A stretch of DNA of 64,000 nt from Pyrenula massariospora (taxonomy: Eukaryota > Ascomycota > Eurotiomycetes > Pyrenulales > Pyrenulaceae). A model generated the notes under the pieces. It was not told the DNA's origin. It made no database searches and saw only the letters and a list, made by a program, of their open reading frames with translations. The stretch is taken from the NCBI GenBank assembly GCA_021030905.1, contig JAGFMI010000003.1:2480001-2544000 (forward strand). Direction: 5' to 3'. Below, one piece after another: positions 10,390-21,080 of the stretch. A program made the translations under genes and the position numbers. Position 1 is the stretch's first letter; each line of letters starts with the position of its first letter.

Positions 10390-10689
10390 ATGTCATATGA
10401 CAAAATCATTGACCCAAGTCGGGTTGAAGATCCGTCCAACCGAAACAAAGTTGCAAAAGTGCAGAGACAAGAGCGAGCGCAGCCATGGAAAGTGCTCAAA
10501 GAGCTGTCACAAGCACCGAAAACTTGGGAGCAGATGGACTTTAAGATGATTGATGAGAAAGAGGTCCGTCTCGTTGATTTGTACAAGACAATGACAAGTT
10601 CTGAAGACAAAAGAAGCAAGTGTGTTCGACTTTCATTTACCTTCACATCATACGGAAAGATCTTTGACTTACATGCTAGTAAGGAATGA
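10390..10689 (+). CDS. short hydrophilic reading frame, 99 residues
   Basis: Starts MSYDKIIDPSRVEDPSN and is very polar, with many Lys, Glu, Arg and Gln, then a more ordered C-terminal SFTFTSYGKIFDLH. The opposite strand is also open over the same interval, which weakens the case for either. No family is recognised. It could be a small lineage-specific gene or noise. Confidence 0.25.
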   Translation: MSYDKIIDPSRVEDPSNRNKVAKVQRQERAQPWKVLKELSQAPKTWEQMDFKMIDEKEVRLVDLYKTMTSSEDKRSKCVRLSFTFTSYGKIFDLHASKE

Positions 10690-12508
10690 TCCAACTTTTA
10701 TCGAAAAGCGATAGGCTAGTAGCGTTTGGATAGGATAGAAGACAGCGTCGGGAAAACTTTGTTCAGGCATTTTGTTGAATTCAACTTTACTTACAATGCT
10801 CTTGGTGGGATCTCAGCCATTAGACTGTGAGAGTCGGTAGAAAATAAGAACGAATAACATCTGTGTACCCTTTGGCGATCTGGACAGATCGTGAAGCTGG
10901 GATTAGGGAAGTTTGCCTAGTGTGTGAAATATCCCTTGCCTGAGGGGAGAGCAAAAACAAATTCTCCACCATGGATCTTAGTATGTTCGGCATTTCCGCC
11001 TCTATCAGCTGGGAGACCTGATCTCTGGGCCAGCAATCTCAGTGACTAAAAGTCAAGTATCTGGTATATATCTTGAACATTCCTTTCGGGATACGGCCTG
11101 TAGTGCTCTCCATCACGTCTTTTCCAGTGAGCGATCAAATGCTCTGCAGCTTCTAAATTTGTATGGGAGCATTGGTAATCAGGCAGGAACAGGTTGGAAC
11201 CGGACGCTTTGATATGGGAGTTTTCGTTGTGCTGTGAGGCGTAGCAGAAGAATATCCATGGTTCTGGACCTCTTATGGGCAAAATCAATAGGCTCCTGGG
11301 GGCGGGGAGGAATACCACCGATAGCACGGTATCGAGCACAGGTTCGCCATTGCCTGTTGTCAAGAACGTCATCTTCCAGTCAGACTGCCTTCTCTTGGAG
11401 AGTAGCTAGGTACGGAGATCTCGGTGGTGATTGTACGGGTATGGATGCGACGAACGGTAACACGCAAGATTCCCTCTCCCTATCGAAGACTGGAGCCTAG
11501 ACAGCCCCAGCGCAGCTTGATCAAAACATTCGGCACCACTAAGTTCGCTCAAAGCACAGAAGCAAATTAAAAATAGATCGAAAAGCATCTTTTATGGCAC
11601 ACGTATCATGTATGCCTTCTTCGCGAAGACGGATTCTTGGAAGAACTACACGCACTGAAACTAGGGTCGTTGACTTCGATTGTTTTTTGTGCACTTGCGA
11701 AGCTTCTTAGGCAAAGGCGCATTTAGGTCATGAAGGCGGATCTTCAGTAAGTACCAGTTGAACAACTGCTTCAACCCCCAGCAAGACTGGGTTGTACCTG
11801 AAGAGGAACCACAACGAATTTAGTGGCTTTCTTGGGCCGTTTGGAGATGTTTCTATCGACCAAATCTTATTCGCCCGCTTGGCTCCATCGAAATAAACAA
11901 GATGCAGTCTGCATCGACATTGGTAAAATTTGGGTAGGTACGATGACAGGACTACCATGATATGCATAGCTTGATTTGGCTGTTCTCGTCATGGCCCGTG
12001 GTGTTGAACTTCTGTTACGCGTCTGAGTTTGAACGTCCATCCTTGTTTCCTTCCCCTTGAGATTCGGAATCCGCCACGACGGAGCCAATGAACTTGGCCG
12101 CTAAATCTCGGCGACCGTCAGCCTCTTCGCGAAGCTACAGCAGCAGTCATCATCTAGGCAAAGAGATGCGGTGGATCCAATCGACCCATATACGGCCCGA
12201 ACCTTTACTCGACGTTGTTAAAGAAGGCTGCGCAAATAAATCTGGTTACGAGAACGAATCATTTTTGCGCACTCACTATTTTGGGGCGGCTTGACTGGCC
12301 CCGGAGAAATTTTCAAGCCGAGCTTATGGGGCCCATGTGGGGGCTGAAAAATCTTTCAGCTAAAGGATCGACAAGGGCGCGTTTGGGGCTAGATGAGGCT
12401 CAAAATAAAAATTACTTATAGCTGTCTTGCTGGCAACTTTAAAAATGCCAATTTTCAAACAGTCAAGCTCTCAAGCCTCCGTGCTTTCGATCCTGCCAAA
12501 GCTTGACC
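10690..12508. other. gene-poor spacer before the NLR gene
   Basis: No firm gene. On the minus strand, 11588..11406 opens with a plausible secretion signal (MLFDLFLICFCALSELSGA) followed by two cysteines. A second frame in the same phase, 11372..11046, reads as a polar C-terminus ending VQDIYQILDF. An in-frame stop separates the two and I find no clean intron between them, so this could be a decayed secreted-protein gene or coincidence. The final 400 bases are the promoter of the NLR-like gene. Confidence 0.35.
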
Positions 12509-15500
12509 ATGACGACCGAGACACGGCGATCAGAAAATGGACCAGCATGGGTCCAATTCGAACGCCGCTGTTGGGAGGACGCAAAGAAATCGTTCATAAA
12601 TAGTGTCAAGAGCGATGATAGGGAACGAGCCGAGATTTTCATCCAGGATAAAGGATCGCTCGAGGATGCTCGCGAATCTGTCAAGGCCGTTGACCGCGAT
12701 GCGGGATCACGATACGCGACGGATAAGTCGCCTTCGATCACCATCGGCGACGTGAAAATCAATCCAAAGGCCATATTTGTCAAACTATTAAACAATCTGG
12801 ATACTTTCACAAAGATGGGAGATGTTGCTGTTAAGGGCGGTCCTGAATCGGTAAGTTGTCGGATAATGTGGTAAGAATAGTAGGAAAGTCTCGCTCTTTT
12901 TGGAATATAATGGGGTGTGTAACCGCTTTCTCATTGACAATCTTCAGGTTGGCCTCGTTTGGATGGGCCTCAAGATGGCTCTTAATGCTGTTAATGCCGA
13001 CTATCAGACATGCGGAGTCATAGCGGCCGGCTTTGCCGATATCGTCGGTATTTTCATATCATGTCGGTTATACGCCCAACTTTACGGAGAGAGACTATTC
13101 AATGAAGAACTGCCAGAGGTGCAAGACCGGGTATGTAAAGCAATTCCGCAAATGCTTGGCGACATTCTGGATTTTGCATTCTCGGCACGCAAGTTCTGCG
13201 ATCAGGGTGAAGTGAAGCGATGGGCCAAAGCGTTGATCAAAGACTCGACAGGCAAATTCGAAGGCAAGGCAAACAGAATGAGGGATCACCATGCGCGGTT
13301 AAATGCAGATGCCGACCAAGCTACGCGGCAGGAACTCGTCTTACGGGGCAGGAACGATTCGGAGACTATGCAGAAGAACTCGGCGAAGCTGGACGAGATC
13401 TCGCAGATTCTTACCGCACAAAGTCGACAGCTAGACGAAGAGCGAAAATCTTCCCGGAAAAAGACATTTGACGAGCTTCAGCGGGAGCGATTTGAGCAGT
13501 ATTCCCGAAATCTCAACAAAAATGTGGACTTAGCTGGCATGCAAAAGAGAAACATCAGTAAAAGGGCCCCAGAAACCTGCATTTGGATTTTTGACCACGT
13601 CGATCAGTACAAAGAATGGCGAGAGTCTCCGAGTAGCAGTCTGCTATGGATATCCGGCGAGGCAGGTTTTGGAAAATCCACCCTTCTATCCACTGTGATC
13701 GAGCGATTGCAATCTGAGTTCGGCGACCGCAGCGACACGCTGATTCAATACTTCTTCTGCCGGACAGGAAACGATAGTACCCAGCTTAAGGACAGCATTC
13801 TCGGCAACCTTCTATTTCAACTATATGAAAGCTCGCTCAACTCACCACGGCTCCTAGATCAGTGCAATGAAATTTTTCGCGAGGATCAGTTCAACACGGA
13901 CGGTCCGAAAGACACTAAGAATCGCAAGACCCCCGAATTGGCTCAGATGAAATCGAAGACCACGGATTATGGGGACACGTATATGAGAATAGGTGAGGCC
14001 GCACAAAAGACAATCTATCTTCTCGTTGATGCTCTGGATGAATGCAGTGATGACGTTGTTTCTCTGTGCCAGAAGCTGCTTTCCCTCATAAAGACCGAAA
14101 AGTTCACGGTGAAGCTTCTCGTATCGAGCCGCCCATATTTCAATATTCTAGGAGAGCTTGAGGGTATCGGGCGCGAGATCCGCATCAAAGACTTTAATGA
14201 ACCAGATATCCGTCTCGCAGTTGGCCGAGAGCTTGTAAAGATTCCTGGCCTCTCCGTGGACGAACAGAACTACGCAAGGGAGAAAATCACCTCTAAGGCA
14301 GAAGGTGAATTCAGCTACGTCGATACCGCTGTCAAAGTCCTACGAGAGCCATGGCGAAGAACAGCGTCAGGACAGCGTCCCATCTCTGAGGTTTTGGAGA
14401 AACTTCCCACTGGAATGCATGGCTCGTATGATATGATGTTCGAGCAAATCAATCCGGGCTATGTTGAACTAGCCAAGACTTTTCTCAATTGGGTCTTGTT
14501 GTCAGAAGGCGATATAACAGTCCAGGAGATCATGGATGCTTACAACGGCGTGTTCTACGAGCTGTCGGCTTATACTCCGCTTAGTGAGGATAGAATACAA
14601 CAAGAGACTCTGGTGGAACAGATCAACAGGGCTGTTGGATCTTTCCTTGAAATTGATAGGAAGTCATATCCGTGGACGGTCAAATTACGTCACGCGTCTG
14701 TCAAAGACCACTTTCTGCAGGAGAAAGCTCTTGAAAGCGCATTGAAGGTGGAGTCTTTGGACTGCCTGTGTCGGAAATGTAGAACAAATATATCGAGCGG
14801 GTCATCGTTCAAAGTTTATAAGCGGGATGGACATCTGGACATGGCCATAAAAATACGTAAGTTTAATATATAATCGTCAAAAGAGGGACTAACATACCAT
14901 AGTCGAGCATCTAAACGCTCCACTCTTTCAGAGGACATTCTTGCCCTATGAGGTAATTGAAGATAGCAACGATACTGTAAATGCCAATGGAGAGGATATC
15001 AAGGCAAATGATGCCGATTCAGAAGTTCCTAAGGAAGAAAATGACGACAAAGAGGGCGTCATTAGCAAGAATGGTGGTCAAAAGGGTGCAGATGGAAATG
15101 ACGCTGGTGAGAACCCTAATGAGGACGAGAATATAGACGGCAAGCTTCGCAAAGGTACCCAACAGCTCGATGGCGTCAAGAGCCAGGAGCCAGAGGAGGT
15201 TAGCAGGACTGAACTCCTCGATAGTGACAAATCTACAAGCCATCCGACAAACGGCAATAATATGGAAAATGGCGACATCTTCTCGATTGATAAGCCTTTA
15301 GTAGATGAAGCCCAAAATGCAGTGTCAGCGCAAGAAATTTACAAAGACTGGGCCGGACCTTTTGTTGACGACGAAGATATAATCGAGGAAAACGATCGAG
15401 AATCAGACAACAGACAGTGGAACCCCATGCAACAGGAGAAAGCTTCTCCAAGAATGAGATACGAGATAACTCACTGGATATACCATGTCCGAGAGGCAGG

Positions 15501-17666
15501 GAAGTACTGGTCTATCGAGGAGCAAAAATCAAATGAGCGATGGGGAAAGCTTTGGGACCTCTTGGAGAAGTTTCTCTCTTCTAATGCCAGTAAGACTTGG
15601 AAATCCTACCAATGGAATTATGATTATCTGGAACAGATTGGATTACAATCCATATATACTGGTGATGAGATCAAGCCCCTTCACTACGCAGCTGCATTAG
15701 GCTTGCACGCCTTTGTCGAAAAGCTCGTACGCCATGGTCACGATCCGAATGAATTCTCAAGTATCCTGGAATTACCCCTTCACTTCGCCACCAAGCGGCA
15801 AGTGCTTGATTACGAGATTCTGGAGCTTCTTCTCAATGCTGGCGCTGATCCAAATAAGACTGCCGATGACGAAACTCCATTTTGGTATCTCTTGTTATTT
15901 AACCCTCAAGCCAAGGCAGTAAAGCTTTTCGTCGACCATGGTGCGGACTGCATCAACACTGATAATTGGAAATTCGGTCCGGTTCACACTTGGGCTCTAT
16001 ATGGCAATGAGCCGGAAGTCCTCGATGTTCTAGTTGCTAAGGGTGCGGAGGTCAACAAAGTTGATGTAAACGGCGAAACGCCGCTACATTATCTACTTTA
16101 TCGTCCAGATGTTCCCATCGACTGCCTGCAAAATCTGTTGCGTAATGGCGCTCGACTTGATATTGACGACAAACAGTCCCAACAACCGTTGTATGAAGTC
16201 GCATCCGCTGGTAATGTCGCCGCTGCTCGAGAGATCCTAAATCAAGACCCACTTCCAGACCTTGCCGACTTGGATGAGCTGCATATGACTGCTGCACACA
16301 TTGCTGCGTACCGAGGTCATTCGGAAATCCTTACCCTTCTCAATGAAAAGGGTGCTCCGATGAATACGCAAGATGGATATGGGAGGACCCCCTTGATGTT
16401 TGCGTGTCTCGGAAACAAACCCGAAGCAGCCAGCACTCTATTAATGATCCTTACCGGGAATTCCCTGGAGGCTATCAACGTCTCAGATAAAGACGGTCGA
16501 ACACCTTTCCGAAAGGCAGCAAGGCACGGTCTTGTCGACGTTCTTCAGAAGTTGCTGAACCTTGATAAATCGAGAGCTTTGGTGAACGAAGTTGATCACA
16601 GCCACAGTACTGCTTTACATGTAGCTGCATCAAATGGGCACGAAAAGGCGGTGAAACTTCTTATGGACCATGAAGCTGACCCAGGTCTCAAGGACAAGGA
16701 CGGAAACACTCCCTTTTCCGCTTGCAGTAGTATTTGGTCCGAAGGTGGGGCAGAAGGATTTGAGAGAACAATTCTTCATCTCATCGAAAAGACACCGGAG
16801 AAATTCCTCCAAGCCTCGACAATTCTTGACACTGCAGCGAAGCGAGGTAGCTTAGAAGTCATAGAAGCACTTATCAATCGTGGAGTGGACGTGAATCAAA
16901 AAGACGCGCATGGATGGTCACCGCTGATGATTGCTAGACAGAATGGGCATGACGCCGTCGTCGAATTTCTAGAGCGCAAGGGAGCGGAGATCACGACACA
17001 ACCGACGAAGCTTGTGGACACCAACAATGGACTTCAGGTGTCCGAAAACGGTCTGGTTGTGCAGTCTAATGGACTAGACGATATCAGGCGATGTGTCTTT
17101 GCGGATCACCCCATACCTATAGGAGCAACTCGGTTCTACTTCGAGGTGAAAGTGGAGAACGATCCAGAGACCGACGAAGGGTCGCCCGTTGTCGGCGTCG
17201 GCCTCTCCACTAAACCCATCAGATGTCGAGATCGGATGCCTGGTTGGCCATCACCGCACGCACCTTGGTGGGGCTTCCATAGTGATGATGGAATGCTGTT
17301 TCATTACCTGGCATCAATGCTTGAACAAGGGGTGCGGCGACCCGGCTACCGCGAATGGAGTTTTGGGGACACGCTTGGCTGCGGTCTTGACGTGAAGAGC
17401 AAAGAAATGTTTTATACGCTCAATGGAGAAGCACTCGGTACGTGCAAGTCTTGGGATTGACGTGCTTCAGACCTAGCGAGCTAACAAAATACTCAATAGG
17501 CACCGCTTTTAACGATGTTCGTGGACAACTATTTCCAATAATTGGTATGAGGCAGAAGGCGATTGTTCGGGTAAACTTCGGGCCGGACGGTTTTGCATGG
17601 GAAGAGAGCGGAGCTTTCTTTGCAGGGCAAGATGTAAAGATCTCGATCAATGAGGCAGAAGAATAA
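12509..17666 (+). CDS. NLR-like protein: NACHT, ankyrin repeats, SPRY
   Basis: Four exons (12509..12850, 12948..14856, 14903..17437, 17500..17666) encode 1650 residues; introns are 97, 46 and 62 bp and all phases close. Residues 1-250 match the N-terminal helical region found in fungal STAND proteins (VGLVWMGLKMALNAV is built by the first splice). NACHT follows, with Walker A GEAGFGKST near 350 and Walker B LLVDALDEC near 472. A helical arm leads to a strongly acidic, low-complexity linker at about 760-880. Ankyrin repeats run from about 1008 to 1447 (for example KPLHYAAALGLHAF and TAAHIAAYRGHSEI), and the last 170 residues are a SPRY domain ending GQDVKISINEAEE. Such proteins are signal-transducing ATPases of fungal non-self recognition and cell death. 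Ankyrin repeats would sense ligand; SPRY as a C-terminal add-on is uncommon. Upstream TTG in frame is ignored; the ATG at 12509 is taken. Confidence 0.9.
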
Positions 17667-17820
17667 TAGACTAGATTTGCGCATGGTGGGCATTTGAAGC
17701 TTCTACCGCAAAAAAACTTGTGGTATCTCTGGATTTTGCAAACATTCCGTAAATATAGTACGGTAGAAATGCCAGGTGCTCGATCTGAGCACCTACTCGG
17801 AAAGTCATTCCATTTCTAGT

Positions 17821-20339
17821 CTACGATCCGTTGCTCGGACCTTTCTCGAAGCCCGCAGGATCGCCCTTCTTTACTCTCAACACTGTCTCTATATGATTAA
17901 GTGCAAGGGGCGTCTTGTCCCTGGACGCCAGCAGTCTCGCCGTCTTGACCACATTCTTGATCTGCCGACCATTAAGTTCGAGACGGGCCAGCTCTGCTAG
18001 CTCGCTCTCCCTAACACTGCTCCCCTCCGTGGTTGGGCTCACAAAAGTGCGCCACACGTGTAACCTACTATCAAAATCAAGTCTGGGATAGTGGATCGTA
18101 AGATGGATGCGGGACTCGAAAGCCGGGTCAAACTCCTCTACCCGATTCGTGGTGAGGAACATAACACCTTGGTAGTACTCGAGCAGCCGCAGGAATACGG
18201 AGACGAGCTTGTTCCGGTGCAGGCTTGCCACTGTCCGCCGCTCTAGAAAAACGTCGCACTCGTCGAGAAGTAGAACGGCACCCCATCTTGTGGACAACTC
18301 TAGGACCCGGTGTAGGCTTTGTTCTACCTGGTCTGCTGCATCGCCTAACTCGCCAGCGCTCATGCTGTACAAAGGTTTCCTCATAGCTTCTGCAGCTGTG
18401 GATGTTGCTTTAAATTGGCACTTAATCAAAAATTGCATCTTTAGCGCGACTTACCTGATTCTGCTGTGAGCGTCTTGCCAGTTCCAGGTTCGCCGCTCAG
18501 GAGCATGATAATACCCTTTCCTGTTGTGAGGACAGGTTGGATACTGATAGAAATAGTAGCGGATTTTGGAAATACCTTTGCCTTTCACCACGTCGTCAAA
18601 ATTGTCTGAATAAGAAAGCTGAGCATCGACGAATGCCCATACAATTTGTTTGTAGTCATGCGGTAGAACGAGTTGTTCGAAAGCGCCCTCGTTCCAGACT
18701 ATCTCACCTACCATGTCAACATAGAGATATGCTAGAAGAAGCTAAATTAGCACCCTTGTGGAAAGATTGTAGAAGTACTCACCCCATCTTTTCATTCTCA
18801 GGCAGAATCCTTTAACGGTAGGTGTGCATAGGGTATAGTGAGACTCGGAAAGTGATTTGGTAGCTGTTACCAATTAGTGCTCATGGGCACCATGTCTTGA
18901 ACTCATCTTGATGAGTAAGAGGGAAGTCATGACATGCCTTTTGCCTTATTCCGGCCCGAAGTAAACTTTCGCCTGGCCTTCCTCGCCATGTGCTGCATAA
19001 CCTGGACGGTAGACGGTACAGCGTCCTCATCAGAGTCGGAATCGCCGAGGCCAGGAAATGGCCGCAAAGTGTCCAAATGGTCCGACGTCTCCGGCCCATC
19101 TAACGGGGCGAGTTGACCTGTAGACTCGCCATTGTATCTAAAGAACGAAGAACAATCGATTATCATTCTCCCGTCTTCAATCTTCAAAACAGGTAAGTCA
19201 TACATTTATCCCCACAAATATGAAGAGTCATAACATACATATTGCCTTCGCGAGGCTCCAAATGGCGCTTGTCGTAAGTTGTATGCGCCAGAGTAAGCCT
19301 TGTAGTGGAATCCTTTCAGCGCAGCAAACTTGCGGCCCCTCTGCTCCAGTCGCACCCGAATGTCACTTATACCCGGCTGCAACTCGCTAGGTAGGACTGT
19401 CAGGTCCGAGATAGATTTTACGTTTTCAAATTGCCCGATCGTAAGTGATGTCGTCGCCCAGCCAAAGTTTTCCCCATCGGTGTCGATATACCTGCAGGAG
19501 AGAGTATATATCCTCAATTCCCCAGGGAGCTGCTGGTAATTACCGCCATTCAGGAGATACAAGCGCTCCTGGTCGTCGGTCTTCGAGAAAATTTCAGTCC
19601 CAGGCTCGAAGAGTGCCCAAATGTAATCGAATGAGATGACCTCGTTGCGCAGCAGATCCTCTACCTGCTCTATATGTGGTATGATTTCAGAACTGATAAT
19701 GTCAGAAAGGAGATTATAGTGTTTCCTCTCAGTCTCATCATCCACGTCATCACGAGGTGCAGCTTGTTTAAACTCTTTCCATCGATAAAAGAATTCGTAA
19801 AACGGTGCCCGAAATTCCAATTTTTTCAACTTCGTATTGATGCCCCGGTAGCCAGCGAAAACAGGGCATAGCTGCGTCTTTATCAGAGGGCTTTGCACCG
19901 TGATGGAGTGCAAGGCGAGGACCGGCTCTTCGGTGTCGCCATTTTGCTTCTCGCGCCGCACGAGAAGGGCGAACTTTGCCGAGGCGGGTGTCGACTTCGA
20001 GTTGACACCGACATCCTCCGGAGCCCATTCTTCCCATGGCGCGCGGTAATCCTCTCGGTAAAGATCTTTTGTCTCGGCGGTCATACCAACCTGGATTGGT
20101 TTTCCCTCGTTAGCAGCTCTAACATCGCTGTCTTCGCTATCATAGAAGTCTTGGGTTGGTACGAATGGTGAATCGGATGGTGGGAAGGGGGATCGAGCCA
20201 TTGGTGCGAAGGGTGAGGCGGTTGGTAAGAACGTTGGGGCCGGTGGAAGTGGTGGTGGTGGAATCCCGTGATGTCTGGGTCGAGCTGGGGGACCCCACGA
20301 TGGCTCTCCATGCCTCGGAGTCATAGCAGGAAGCTCCAT
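17821..20339 (-). CDS. fungal AAA+ ATPase with DUF-type N-domain
   Basis: Six exons (20339..19239, 19181..18938, 18863..18783, 18731..18576, 18520..18455, 18395..17821) give 740 residues with every phase closing. The first 90 residues are Pro-rich and disordered. Residues 110-370 are the globular N-region found in many Pezizomycotina AAA proteins, recognisable by SPLIKTQLCPVFAGYRG, LEFRAPFYEFFYRW and FDYIWALFEPG. The ATPase core has CTPTVKGFCLRMKRW, then Walker A LLSGEPGTGKTLTAES, Walker B AVLLLDECDVFLERR, sensor-1 FLTTNRVEEFD and an arginine-finger-like FESRIHLTIHYP. The second intron (18864..18937) fits only if it uses a GC donor; the other four are GT-AG. The gene lies 3' to 3' with the NLR-like gene. 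Relatives are multi-gene families of unknown client, often near HET or NLR genes. Confidence 0.85.
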
Positions 20340-21080
20340 GTGTTCTACGCTTCGCGTGCCTTATTTGGTCGAAGGTGGAACTTAGTCGCCAGCTATAGGA
20401 TTGATCTCATTCAGTGTACCTCAATTGGTTGTAGATAATGGAGAGCACTTACAATCTACTATTTTGTAGGTCATCCAAGCTCAAAACGCAGTTGCCTAGA
20501 CAGTTTGAAATCGACAGAGTGAGTGGAGCCTCACAAAGCACATTTTTCCAGGTCTTTTCGCGAGACGAAGTCCGCCTAACGATCGCGTACTCCCTGTAGA
20601 GCTGAAGTAAGACTTCATAGCCTGATCGGCCCTTTCCGTATTAGCTTCAAGATCGCTACACCACATGCGGCACATCAGACCATCTGCAAAGTCATCCCGT
20701 CGCGGACCCCAGTATCTCGATCGATAATTGGTCACTGGTGCGGCGTATCTTGATGGCTCGCATAGCCACAGAATCAGTGCTCGATATCACAGGGAGCGAC
20801 CCGCAGCATCATTCGTCATTTGATTTCAAATCCTGGCTAGATCATGCAGGTAAGAAATGGCGCAACATGCGTCAGAAGCTCCGCGCTTCATTTAAAGGGC
20901 ATCGTTTAGAGGGAAAGTCTTGCGGTTGATCGCCTAACGGTTGCCTTGGTGTCACCTGCTCCTAAGGCTATGGCTTCCGACCTCAGTAGTCCCAAGCATG
21001 AGCCAGTTTTCAGTTTTGGGTGAGGTCTCTAATTGGCATAATATGATAGTCTTTTCTCCCTCGCAAGATTTATCAACACG
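20340..21080. other. divergent promoter region of AAA and HET genes
   Basis: Shared upstream DNA. A 58-codon frame from ATG 20753 on the plus strand contains a perfect donor (CAG followed by GTAAGA at 20849), but I found no acceptor that joins it in phase to the HET frame. It may be a leader exon or an upstream open frame. No recognisable family is present on the minus strand. Confidence 0.45.

Noticed and set aside
10332-10694. Minus-strand frame of 120 codons
   Set aside because: Lies opposite an equally open plus-strand frame and has no recognisable features.
20753-20929. Upstream exon of the HET gene with a perfect CAG/GTAAGA donor
   Set aside because: No acceptor found that joins it in phase with the HET frame; an upstream stop precedes the HET start codon.
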